A stretch of 64,000 nucleotides of DNA from an uncultured bacterium (lineage in GTDB: Bacteria; Edwardsbacteria; AC1; EtOH8). Made by a program: the position numbers and the translations under genes. Position 1 is the first letter of the stretch. Every line of letters begins with the position of its first letter. The notes under the pieces are model-generated. The model did not search any database. It saw nothing but the letters and a program-made list of their open reading frames with translations, and was not told where the DNA came from. This document shows positions 22,764 through 30,952 of this stretch, one piece after another. The stretch is from assembly GCA_937863685.1 (NCBI GenBank), contig CALMGM010000004.1, positions 1 to 64,000 on the forward strand, read 5' to 3'.

Positions 22764-23240
22764 TTAATATAGATTCCGGTTGTTGGCCTCGGTCTGCAGC
22801 ACCCATTGGAAACTTATGGCAGTAAAGCCAGTAGTTGTATTTTCACTTTTTGTAGCAATCAATATCCGGGCATAATGAACTTTATCATCAGTCTTTATAA
22901 AATAGCTGGTTCCTACACTACCCACTTGTGCAGATGGTCCATATCCGCTATCTGGAGCGGTAGCACCGGACCCTTCCATTATTCCGTATCCTTCAAAACT
23001 GATCCAATCTGACGCATACCACACCATTTTGATATTTCCATAAGTTGCCCCATCTTTGGAAAAAGTGTATGTATCAATTTTATCAGTTTCAGCCACTGAT
23101 AGTTGCCCGGTGCCGGTGATCACCGTGGTGGTCGGAGCCTCGGTTGGTTTGGGGGTGCAGCCTTCAAAAGACAGGATGAAGGCCAGGGTCATCGCCACTA
23201 ATGGCAACAACCCCAAAAGGGTGTATTTTCTTTTATCCAT
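22764..23240 (-). CDS. Small lipoprotein of unknown function
   Basis: A 158-residue protein with a type II signal peptide: MDKRKYTLLG, a hydrophobic core, and the lipobox-like SFEGC with Cys28 as the likely lipidated residue. The mature part is small, polar and rich in Thr, Ser and Gly, predicted mostly beta. No family is recognised. It is first in the operon with the SPOR/TPR gene, mutS and the coiled-coil gene, under its own promoter at 23249-23277. It is more AT-rich than the genes after it. Confidence 0.7.
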   Translation of the reverse strand: MDKRKYTLLGLLPLVAMTLAFILSFEGCTPKPTEAPTTTVITGTGQLSVAETDKIDTYTFSKDGATYGNIKMVWYASDWISFEGYGIMEGSGATAPDSGYGPSAQVGSVGTSYFIKTDDKVHYARILIATKSENTTTGFTAISFQWVLQTEANNRNLY

Positions 23241-23248
23241 AATTGTTT

Positions 23249-23277
23249 ATTCTATCGCATTAATGGGATAAATTCAA
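23249..23277 (-). promoter_or_regulatory. Promoter of the lipoprotein-SPOR-mutS-coiled-coil operon
   Basis: On the minus strand TTGAAT (23272-23277), a 17-base spacer and TAGAAT (23249-23254). It begins right after the miaB terminator. Confidence 0.6.
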
Positions 23278-23315
23278 CAAAAAACTGTCCTTAAATATTT
23301 AACTCAAGGACAGTT
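23277..23315 (-). terminator. Terminator after miaB
   Basis: AACTGTCCTT (23283-23292) pairs with AAGGACAGTT (23306-23315). On the minus strand the hairpin overlaps the miaB stop and is followed by six T. Confidence 0.85.
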
Positions 23316-24621
23316 ACAGCATCGAACCGATCAGGGTGGACTGAGTGGCCTTATTTACTCTTACTTTGACGATATCCCCGGGGCTGACGCCCGATGCGCC
23401 GTCAAAGGCCACCGGCTTGTTCCCGTGGCTGCGGCCCATCATCTGCCCCCTTTGGGGAACGGCCTTTTCCACCAGCACCGTTAAAGTTTTGCCGATATCG
23501 GCCTGATTGGATTCCAGCGAGATCCCCTGCTGGAGCGATATCATTCTCGCCAGGCGGTCCTGCCTGACCTCGTCGCCCAGTTGCCCCGGCATCTGGGCCG
23601 CCTTGGTCCCCGGCCTGATGGAATACTTGTAGGTAAAGGCCGAGTCGAACCTGATGTCCTGCATGGCCTCCAGGGTCATCTGGAAATCTTCTTCGGACTC
23701 GCCGGGGAACCCGGCGATCAGGTCGCTGGTCAGCACCAGATCGGGCATGAGTTCCCTGGCGGTATCAACGGTGGCCCGGTACTGGCCCAGGGTATAACTG
23801 CGGTTCATCAGGGACAGGATCCTATCGCTGCCCGACTGCAGCGGCAGATGCAGGTGCCGGCAGATCTTTTGATGCCCGGCCATGGTCTTCAGCAGTTTAA
23901 TGCCGCAATCCTTGGGATGGGAGGTGATGAATCGTATCCTCTCTATCCCTGGGACATCGGCCGCCCGGGCCAGGAGAGCGGGAAAGTCTGTTCCTGCGGA
24001 AAGATAGGAATTTACATTCTGTCCCACCAGGGTGACCTCTTTGATGCCCCGCTCGGCCAGACATTTCATTTCGCCGAGGATATCGCGGGACGGACGGGAA
24101 TACTCGCGCCCTCTGACATACGGTACGATGCAGTAACTGCAGAAATTATCACAGCCCCGCATCACGGCCAGAAAGGCGCTGACCTGCTTTTCAAACGACG
24201 GGACGATGCGCTTATCCGGTCCGGCCTTTTTCAGACCGGTGGCGGCGGCCCTTTCCTTGGTTGTCAGGAAACTCTCCAAATGGCGGGTGATCTCCCGATA
24301 GCTCTCGGTGCCCAGGACCAGGTCCAGCTGGGCAAAGCGCTCCAGTAATTGTTGGCCATTCTCCTGCCCCACACAGCCCATCAGGACCATCAGGCGGCCG
24401 GGACCTCTCCTCTTCCAGGATTTCAGCTCGCCCACCCTCCCCAGCACCCGTTCCTCGGCATGCCCCCTGACCGCACAGCTGTTGATCACCATCAACTGGG
24501 CCTGTTCCGGATCCTCCGTCTCCCGGCAGCCCGCCTGGTCCAGCAGGGTCCTGGCCGCCGCTGAATCGTAAAGATTCATCTGACAGCCGTAGGTCTCTAT
24601 ATGATATATCAGGTTCAGCAT
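23314..24621 (-). CDS. miaB: tRNA-2-methylthio-N6-dimethylallyladenosine synthase MiaB
   Basis: A 435-residue methylthiotransferase. The N-terminal MTTase domain has Cys13 (ETYGCQMN), Cys49 (NSCAV) and Cys83 (MGCVGQ) for one cluster. The radical SAM triad is CDNFCSYC (157, 161, 164), followed by VPYVRGREYSRP, which is diagnostic for MiaB. A C-terminal TRAM domain binds RNA. It adds a methylthio group to i6A37 of tRNA. Its start overlaps the end of mtaB by 7 bases. The next cistron downstream is separated by a strong terminator. Confidence 0.93.
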   Translation of the reverse strand: MLNLIYHIETYGCQMNLYDSAAARTLLDQAGCRETEDPEQAQLMVINSCAVRGHAEERVLGRVGELKSWKRRGPGRLMVLMGCVGQENGQQLLERFAQLDLVLGTESYREITRHLESFLTTKERAAATGLKKAGPDKRIVPSFEKQVSAFLAVMRGCDNFCSYCIVPYVRGREYSRPSRDILGEMKCLAERGIKEVTLVGQNVNSYLSAGTDFPALLARAADVPGIERIRFITSHPKDCGIKLLKTMAGHQKICRHLHLPLQSGSDRILSLMNRSYTLGQYRATVDTARELMPDLVLTSDLIAGFPGESEEDFQMTLEAMQDIRFDSAFTYKYSIRPGTKAAQMPGQLGDEVRQDRLARMISLQQGISLESNQADIGKTLTVLVEKAVPQRGQMMGRSHGNKPVAFDGASGVSPGDIVKVRVNKATQSTLIGSML

Positions 24622-25880
24622 TGATTGGATTGATCCGATACTTCTATCAATTCTCCCATAAGTCCCTGTTCATAAGGCTCGGACAATTTTACCCGAACCA
24701 TCCTGTTCTTCAAGTTTTGCCCCGAGCGGAAATACACCTTACAATAGTGTTCTCCGAAACCGGACCACAGCCCTTTATCCAGAGACTCCGCCAGTACCGT
24801 TTCGAGCTTACCTGGCAGCCCGGTCAAATATTCCTGCCGCAGGTTTTCGTGGATGTTCCTCAGACGATGCAGCCTCTCTTTCTTGATATCATCGGGGATC
24901 TGCCCGGCCATCAGAGCGGCCTTGGTGCCCGGCCTCTTGGAATAGCTGAAGATGTGCAGATGGGTGAACCCCAGTTCCCTTATGTTGCGGACGCTTTGGC
25001 CGAATTGCTCCTCGGCCTCGCCGGGAAAGCCCACAATGATATCCGATCCGATGGTGATGCCAGGCATGGCCCGTCTCAGTTTGTCCAGCAGTTCCCGGTA
25101 ATAGGCAATGCTGTATGGCCGGTTCATCTTTTTAAGAATGCTGTCGCAGCCGCTCTGCAGCGGCAGGTGAAGATGTCTGGCCAACAGCTGTATGCCCTGA
25201 ATGGTCTCTATCAGATCGTCGCTCAGATCATCTGGCTCCAGCGAGCTCAAGCGTATACGCTCCAGGCCGGAAATGTTTTTCAGCGATCTCAGCAGGGTGC
25301 CCAGCGACGGCTTGAAATCCCCCAGCCGGATCCCTGTGACCACCAATTCGCGATAACCGGAGGAGACAAGGTTATGGGCTTCGGTCAGTATCTCATCCAA
25401 CGGGCGGCTGCGGGAAGCTCCCCTGGCCAGCGGCACTATGCAATAACTACAGCGATGGCTGCAGCCGTCCTGGATCTTGATGAAGGCCCGGGTGTGCCCA
25501 TAGAATGATTTTATCCTGGCCGGCAATTTATCGGGACTGAGGCCCAACCATTGCAACAGCCGCCCTGCGGCTTCATTGCTGTGCCTGCCCAGCACCAGCC
25601 CCACCCCGTCTATTTTAGCGAGGGTCTCTGCCGCCAGTTGTCCGTAACAACCGATGATGATGACTTTGGCCGCCGGATCGCTGCGGATGATCTTCCTGAC
25701 GGTCTGACGGGCCTGCTGTTCGGCCGACGAGGTCACCGAACAGGTGTTGACCAGAAAAATATCCGCTTTGCCTTCGCTATAACGCAGGCCGGCATTCTCC
25801 AAGATGGTCCGCCAAAGCTGGGAATCGTACTGGTTGGCCTTGCAACCGAAGGTGGTCACATGAAATGTATTGTTAGACAT
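24615..25880 (-). CDS. mtaB: tRNA t6A37 methylthiotransferase MtaB
   Basis: A 421-residue methylthiotransferase with FGCKANQYDS (Cys13), VNTCSVT (Cys47), IIGCYGQ (Cys78), the radical SAM site CSHRCSYC (140, 144, 147) and a C-terminal TRAM region. The FGCKANQYDS start and PLARGASRSRP after the radical SAM cysteines are characteristic of MtaB rather than RimO. It converts t6A37 to ms2t6A37 in ANN-decoding tRNAs. ATG at 25878-25880 is preferred to a TTG two codons upstream. It is divergent from the MFS gene and overlaps miaB, so the two thiolation enzymes are made together. Confidence 0.9.
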   Translation of the reverse strand: MSNNTFHVTTFGCKANQYDSQLWRTILENAGLRYSEGKADIFLVNTCSVTSSAEQQARQTVRKIIRSDPAAKVIIIGCYGQLAAETLAKIDGVGLVLGRHSNEAAGRLLQWLGLSPDKLPARIKSFYGHTRAFIKIQDGCSHRCSYCIVPLARGASRSRPLDEILTEAHNLVSSGYRELVVTGIRLGDFKPSLGTLLRSLKNISGLERIRLSSLEPDDLSDDLIETIQGIQLLARHLHLPLQSGCDSILKKMNRPYSIAYYRELLDKLRRAMPGITIGSDIIVGFPGEAEEQFGQSVRNIRELGFTHLHIFSYSKRPGTKAALMAGQIPDDIKKERLHRLRNIHENLRQEYLTGLPGKLETVLAESLDKGLWSGFGEHYCKVYFRSGQNLKNRMVRVKLSEPYEQGLMGELIEVSDQSNQC

Positions 25881-25984
25881 AGGCAATTATTATAATATAA
25901 CCTCCGTCAAAATGCAAACATCCCTTGGTTAAAGCGATTTATCACTTGAAATTGCCGGCTAAATGATTTATCCTTATCCCCGTT

Positions 25985-27391
25985 ATGCCTGAAGATAAAA
26001 TATTTAACGGTCCTCCTGGCGCCATGCCGGACAAAGAACCAGCCAGAAGCCTGAAGATATCCGTGGTCGAGGGATCCTTCGCCTCGGTGCACATCGCCAT
26101 CACCATAGGAGCGCTGGTGACCGGCTATGCCCTGATGCTGGGAGCAAACGACTTTCACCTGGGCCTGCTGGCTGCCCTCAACGCCTTATCCAACGTGGGC
26201 GCCATATTCAGCGCCTACCTGGTCGGTCTTCTGGGGTACCGCAAAAAGCTGACCGTCTGGGCGGCCACTTTGGGACGCCTGTTGTGGGCAGCCCTGTGCA
26301 TACTGCCATTCCTCAATGTCCTGGCGGGTTGGAAATTATTGATATTCTTCCTGGTGATCTTCATCGCCAATACCTCGGTCAACATGGCCAACAACGCCTG
26401 GCTGTCCTGGATGACCGATCTGGTGCCCCTGAAGCGCCGGGGCTCCTACTTCGGGATGCGCAGCACCATCCTGGGTGCGGTGACCATGGCCGCCAATTAT
26501 GGCGCCGGGAAACTGTACGATGTCATGAAAAACCAGGGCCAGCAGCAGCAGGCTTTCGCCGTGATCTTCGGGGCAGCGGCCTTGGCCGCTGTCATCGCCG
26601 GGATAATCCTGGCCCGGCAATGGGAGCCGCCCCTCCGCAGCGAAAAGCCCCTGCCGATCTCGGAGTTGTTCCGGCTGCCCTTTGCCAACCGGGATTTCCG
26701 CCGCCTGCTGCTGTTCTTTGTCCTGTGGTCCATGGCCACCGCGGTGGCCGGGCCTTTCTTTGCCGCCCATATGATCAAGAACCTGAAGATGCCTTTCGCA
26801 GTGATCGCCTATTACTCGATCATCGCCGGAATCCTGAATTTCGCCTTCCAGCCCCTATGGGGGCGGATCATAGACCGCCTGGGCAACAAACCGGTGATGA
26901 TCTTCAACATGCTGGGCATCTTCTCCCTGCCGCTTTTCTGGCTGTTCACCACCCCAAGCTTCTACCTGCCGATCTGGATAGACGCCTTCATCAGCGGCCT
27001 GGTCTGGCCCGGCTTCACCCTGGCCACCTTCAACCTGCTGCTGGTGACCGCCCCCGAGGAGAACCGCACCGTCTACCTGGCGGTCCAGAGCATGGTCACC
27101 GGCCTGGCCATCTTCGCCGCCTCGCTGATCGGAGGCTGGCTGGCCAACAGCCTGCGTGATTTCAGGCTGATCATCTTCGGACAGGCCATCATCAACTTCC
27201 ACCTGCTTTTCGTGCTGTCTTCCATCTGCCGGATAGCCCTGCTGCCGCTGGCCATGAGATTAAGGGAGGACCAGGCCCAGTCGGTCGGGACCCTGCTGGA
27301 CATGGTGGGTGACAAATCCTCTCAGCGTTTCAGCAAAATGCTTGACTCGGGAATAATGATAATTAAAAGGATCCGGAACCAGCTGCAGTAA
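25985..27391 (+). CDS. Major facilitator superfamily transporter
   Basis: A 468-residue membrane protein with about 12 hydrophobic segments between residues 28 and 430. The loop after helix 2 (LLGYRKKLTVWAATLGRLLW) resembles the MFS motif A region. The N-terminal 25 residues are hydrophilic and the C-terminal 40 are basic, both probably cytoplasmic. Substrate unknown; the layout resembles drug or sugar exporters. One of the few plus-strand genes, it stands alone between mtaB and a perfect bidirectional terminator. No clear ribosome site precedes the ATG at 25985; an in-frame ATG at about 26024 is an alternative. Confidence 0.85.
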   Translation: MPEDKIFNGPPGAMPDKEPARSLKISVVEGSFASVHIAITIGALVTGYALMLGANDFHLGLLAALNALSNVGAIFSAYLVGLLGYRKKLTVWAATLGRLLWAALCILPFLNVLAGWKLLIFFLVIFIANTSVNMANNAWLSWMTDLVPLKRRGSYFGMRSTILGAVTMAANYGAGKLYDVMKNQGQQQQAFAVIFGAAALAAVIAGIILARQWEPPLRSEKPLPISELFRLPFANRDFRRLLLFFVLWSMATAVAGPFFAAHMIKNLKMPFAVIAYYSIIAGILNFAFQPLWGRIIDRLGNKPVMIFNMLGIFSLPLFWLFTTPSFYLPIWIDAFISGLVWPGFTLATFNLLLVTAPEENRTVYLAVQSMVTGLAIFAASLIGGWLANSLRDFRLIIFGQAIINFHLLFVLSSICRIALLPLAMRLREDQAQSVGTLLDMVGDKSSQRFSKMLDSGIMIIKRIRNQLQ

Positions 27392-27430
27392 ATTTGAAGG
27401 GCCCGGCCATTGGCCGGGCCCTTCAAATTT
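27390..27430. terminator. Perfect bidirectional terminator
   Basis: Twenty-base arms at 27390-27409 and 27411-27430 form a nearly continuous palindrome with GGGCCCGGCC at the core and A/T-rich ends. It separates the plus-strand MFS gene (its stop codon is inside the left arm) from the minus-strand gene ending at 27453. Confidence 0.9.
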
Positions 27431-27452
27431 CCCAAATGAACTGGTTTTGCTT

Positions 27453-29375
27453 CTATTTTATATAAGCCAGCTTGCCAGTAGCTTGATGGCTGCCGCTATC
27501 CAGCCGGTAGAAATAGATGCCGCTGGACATAACCCGGTTGTGGCTGTCCCGGCCGTCCCACCTCAGGGCATAATCCCCGCTTGATAAACGGGAATCCACC
27601 AGTGTCCGGACCAGCTCTCCGGTGATGTTATAGATCTTCAAAGAGGTCCTGGCATCGGCCTTAAGCTGGAACCTGATATTCGCTTCCCCTGAAGCGGGAT
27701 TCGGATAGGCGCCTTTTAACAGGCAGGTTGCAGGTGCAGATACAACGCCCGGCTTCCCGGCCACACCGGTAGGGGCATATCCGGTGATCATGATATCATC
27801 AATATACCAGCCGTCCGCCGTGTTGATTGTATCGGTCAGCAATTTAAAGCCCAGCCTGAAGAATTTTTTGTTGCTGCAATAATTGGTGATATCCAGAGAG
27901 CGCTGGGTCCAAGCGCCTACAGTCCCGTTATAATAGGCGGTTAAAGTGCTCCAGGTTGTCCCGAGACTGTCGGTTGAAACCTCCGGCTGGCATTTATCTA
28001 CAGATGAAGTATCGTCAGAAAAAACATCATACTTTTCATACCAGGTCAATTTTGCCCCCAAACTGCTGCTCAAATTCAGTGGGTTGATCATCCGGATCCA
28101 TCGGTTTTGCTTGTTGGCGTAATTCCCGAATTCGGCGTTGACTATGCAGGTATTGGGGCTGTTATAATCGGTCTGGGTTGTATCCCAATCGGTCCCGGCG
28201 GTATAGGCAGTGTATCCCACTTTCCAGTTTCCCAAGCCGCTTTCGAAATTCTCGGCATAGATCTGGGTGGGCGACCCGATGATAAAACTGACGGAATCCC
28301 TGGCCGTCAAAGTGTCATTATACAGGGAATGGAAACTCTTCTTGTCTATGTATATTTTAACCCAGTGGCCCTCGGTCATGCTGGCCGATGATTTGATGAC
28401 AATTTCAAATGGAGAAGCAACGTTGTCGCCTTGGTAACTGGTCCCGATCGGTCCGATATTCCAAAGGCCGTTATTTATCGTAACGAAGGTATCGGCCGTA
28501 GTGGCCTCGACCAAGGCCAGGGGTGATGGTCCGCCCAGATTATGGACCTGCACTGAAAGGTTCATGGTCTCGCCCGGCTCATTGAACCCATCGCCATCAT
28601 CGTCACCGGAAAGCGAATAGCTTTTTTGGACCAGATATGATCCGGCCAGCGAGGCCCCCTGGATGATCTCCTTGGTGCTCCTTTGGATAAAACCGACGAA
28701 CTGGCATTTATAGATATCCCAACCGGGATCGATAAAATAGTCCCTGGTCAAGACCAGGCTGTCTCCGGAAACTATGGCCACTTCCTGGCCGTTCTCATCC
28801 GGGACCATGTCCCGCACCACAAAATCCAGTTCCGTCATGCCTGAATACCAAGCATCGGGGATATTTCTTTCTATTATCACAAAATGGAAATAACCGGTTT
28901 CTGTCGAAGCTCCGGTGTTTTTGATCTTTATTGAAGTAGTGCCCGTTCTGGCATCCAAATCATAACTGGTCAAGTTGATCGATATTTCAAACGGACTGAC
29001 CGCCGATTTATGGACATCAAATACTGGCCGGTAATAATCATAATTGTTGTAAGCGGCACCGGATCCGGCGCTGCCGACAATCGAATCCAGCCCGTCAAAG
29101 ATAACTGTCGGATACCCGGGGATCATGTCGCCGTACCAAACGATCCGGTTATAGGTCTCGGTGGTCTGGTAGGGATCATTGTAATGGAACGCCAGCACCA
29201 CCAGAGAATCCCCGGTCTCGTTATACAGCTGATCCAATCCGTTGGCGGCCGCCGGACAATATTGGCACCAAGTGCCGGTGAAATCCTCGGCCACCACCAC
29301 CCTTTGGGATGCGAAGGCTGTGGCCGTAACAGTTATCGTCAATAATACCATTGCAGACAAAACAATCTTTTTCAT
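27453..29375 (-). CDS. Secreted Omp28-like protein with thioredoxin-like start and type IX-style sorting domain
   Basis: A 640-residue exported protein. A signal peptide (1-22, cleavage near FAS) precedes an Omp28/thioredoxin-like domain with WCQYC (Cys37, Cys40) and a cis-Pro loop GYPTVIF. A Ca-binding-like loop DDDGDGFNEPGE lies near residue 257. Then come CARDB/Ig-like and jelly-roll MAM-like regions (ENFESGLGNWKVGY, then GWYIDDIMI). The last 85 residues (YPNPASGEANIRFQL, LVRTLVDSRLSSGDYALRWD, SGIYFYRL) are a FlgD-Ig/type IX C-terminal sorting domain. Such proteins are moved to the cell surface in FCB-related bacteria. Sorting machinery is not in this window. It has its own promoter (29406-29434) and AAGGA ribosome site. 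Confidence 0.82.
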   Translation of the reverse strand: MKKIVLSAMVLLTITVTATAFASQRVVVAEDFTGTWCQYCPAAANGLDQLYNETGDSLVVLAFHYNDPYQTTETYNRIVWYGDMIPGYPTVIFDGLDSIVGSAGSGAAYNNYDYYRPVFDVHKSAVSPFEISINLTSYDLDARTGTTSIKIKNTGASTETGYFHFVIIERNIPDAWYSGMTELDFVVRDMVPDENGQEVAIVSGDSLVLTRDYFIDPGWDIYKCQFVGFIQRSTKEIIQGASLAGSYLVQKSYSLSGDDDGDGFNEPGETMNLSVQVHNLGGPSPLALVEATTADTFVTINNGLWNIGPIGTSYQGDNVASPFEIVIKSSASMTEGHWVKIYIDKKSFHSLYNDTLTARDSVSFIIGSPTQIYAENFESGLGNWKVGYTAYTAGTDWDTTQTDYNSPNTCIVNAEFGNYANKQNRWIRMINPLNLSSSLGAKLTWYEKYDVFSDDTSSVDKCQPEVSTDSLGTTWSTLTAYYNGTVGAWTQRSLDITNYCSNKKFFRLGFKLLTDTINTADGWYIDDIMITGYAPTGVAGKPGVVSAPATCLLKGAYPNPASGEANIRFQLKADARTSLKIYNITGELVRTLVDSRLSSGDYALRWDGRDSHNRVMSSGIYFYRLDSGSHQATGKLAYIK

Positions 29376-29405
29376 ATTGCTTATCCTTATTTTATATTTG
29401 TTACC

Positions 29406-29434
29406 ATTTTATACTACTTTCGCCAACTTGACAA
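29406..29434 (-). promoter_or_regulatory. Promoter of the Omp28-like gene
   Basis: On the minus strand TTGTCA (29429-29434), a 17-base spacer and TAAAAT (29406-29411), about 30 bases before the ATG at 29375. Confidence 0.6.
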
Positions 29435-29454
29435 GAGGGACTGAGTATTTATTT

Positions 29455-29487
29455 TATAAAGAAGCCCCGCCATACGGCGGGGCTTTT
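29455..29487 (-). terminator. Terminator after glnA
   Basis: AAGCCCCGCC and GGCGGGGCTT (within 29462-29485) form a 10-bp stem with an ATAC loop. It lies 3 bases beyond the glnA stop on the minus strand, with a T-rich tail. Confidence 0.8.
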
Positions 29488-29489
29488 CA

Positions 29490-30908
29490 TTAGCAGTCGT
29501 AGTATAATTCAAATTCGAAGGGATGGGGACGCAGGTTCAGGGCCGCCACTTCCCGGGATTTCAACCCTATCCAGGTCTCGATCAGGTCCTTGGTGAACAC
29601 GCCGCCCTCCAGCAGGAACTTGTGGTCCTTATCCAGAGCCTCCAGGGCGTCGGACAGCGAGGTCGGCAGGGTGGGTATCTTCTCCAGCTCGGCCTTGGGC
29701 AGGCTGAAAAGATCCTTGTTCAGCGGCTGGCCGGGATCTATCTTATGTTTGACCCCGTCCAGTCCGGCCATCAGCATGGCGGCGAAAGCCAGGTAGGGGT
29801 TGCAGGTGGCGTCCGGGGGGCGGAACTCATAGCGCATGGTCTTGGGATCGGTAAGATATCCGGGAATTCGCACCGCCGCAGTTCGGTTGCCCACCGAATA
29901 ACTGGCCCGAACAGGGGCCTCGTATCCCGGAACCAAACGGCGGTAGGAATTGGTGGAGGGATTGGTGAAGGCCAGCAAAGCCGGGGCATGTTTCAACAAC
30001 CCGCCCAGATAATGCATCGCCAACTGTGACATGTGGGCCAGGCCGTCTTTTTTATAGAACAGCGAGTGCCCATCCTTGGCCAGGTATTGGTGAACGTGCA
30101 TCCCGTTGCCGGGTTCCCCCACCATCGGCTTGGGCATGAAGGTGGCCGTCAGCCCCGCCTTGAAGGCCGCATTGTGGACCAGATATTTCACCAGCATGCT
30201 GCGGTCGGCCATCTTGGTCAGGGTGTCGAACATCACTTCGATCTCCAGCTGCCCGGCGCCGCCCACCTCGTGGTGATGGTATTTGACCGGCACCCCGCAT
30301 TTCTCCATGGTCAGGCACAGGGCTGAACGAAAGTCAAACGAGGAGTCATGGGGAGGCGCGGCGTGATATCCCCCCTTATGGGCCATCTTATATCCCAGAT
30401 TGGGATTCTCATCCCGCCCGGTATTCCAATCGGCCTCCCGGGAATCAACCTGATAGAAGCTGTTCTGGGGAAGGTTGGCGTAACGCACCGAATCAAACAG
30501 GTAGAACTCGAACTCCGGACCCCAATAGCTTTCGGGCGCGGCACCGGAGGATTTCAGGTATTTCTCGGCCTTCTCGGCCACGTAGCGGGGGTTGCGCTCG
30601 AACTTCTGTCCGGTGGCCACGTCTATCACGTCGCCGATAAAGGTCATGGTCGGCAGTTCGGTGAAGGGATCCATGAACCCGGTCTCGGCAATGGGGATCA
30701 CTATCATATCCCCGGCCTTGACCTGGGTGAATCCGGCCACGCTGGAGCCGTCAAAGCCGATGCCCTTGCCCCTTTCGAACAGGGACGGATTCAGCTGGTG
30801 GGCCGGGACCGTTATCTGGTGCCACTTCCCCAGCAGATCTACGAACTTAACCGAGACGAACGCCACCTTGTTCTTTTTGGCGAACTCTAGAACCTGTTTC
30901 ATGGTCAT
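29490..30908 (-). CDS. glnA: Glutamine synthetase, type I
   Basis: A 472-residue GlnA that makes glutamine from glutamate, ammonia and ATP. Metal and substrate motifs are present: FDGSSVAGF (52-60), GPEFEFYLFD (130-139), HHHEVGGAGQLEIE (211-224), NGMHVHQ (268-274) and NPSTNSYRRLVPGYEAP (316-332). Around residue 401 the segment reads NKDLFSLP where adenylylated enzymes have KNLYDLP: the Tyr is Phe, so control by adenylylation should be lost. It follows thiL by 44 bases with GGAG upstream, and ends in a terminator. Confidence 0.95.
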   Translation of the reverse strand: MTMKQVLEFAKKNKVAFVSVKFVDLLGKWHQITVPAHQLNPSLFERGKGIGFDGSSVAGFTQVKAGDMIVIPIAETGFMDPFTELPTMTFIGDVIDVATGQKFERNPRYVAEKAEKYLKSSGAAPESYWGPEFEFYLFDSVRYANLPQNSFYQVDSREADWNTGRDENPNLGYKMAHKGGYHAAPPHDSSFDFRSALCLTMEKCGVPVKYHHHEVGGAGQLEIEVMFDTLTKMADRSMLVKYLVHNAAFKAGLTATFMPKPMVGEPGNGMHVHQYLAKDGHSLFYKKDGLAHMSQLAMHYLGGLLKHAPALLAFTNPSTNSYRRLVPGYEAPVRASYSVGNRTAAVRIPGYLTDPKTMRYEFRPPDATCNPYLAFAAMLMAGLDGVKHKIDPGQPLNKDLFSLPKAELEKIPTLPTSLSDALEALDKDHKFLLEGGVFTKDLIETWIGLKSREVAALNLRPHPFEFELYYDC

Positions 30909-30952
30909 GGTCTGTTCTCCAGTTTGTTGATTATATTTTTAAATCGCTAATA

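Noticed and set aside
26284-27159. A 291-residue frame within the MFS gene in another phase
   Set aside because: Its Pro/Arg/His-rich translation is a typical out-of-frame reading of a GC-rich membrane protein gene. The in-frame MFS sequence is strong.
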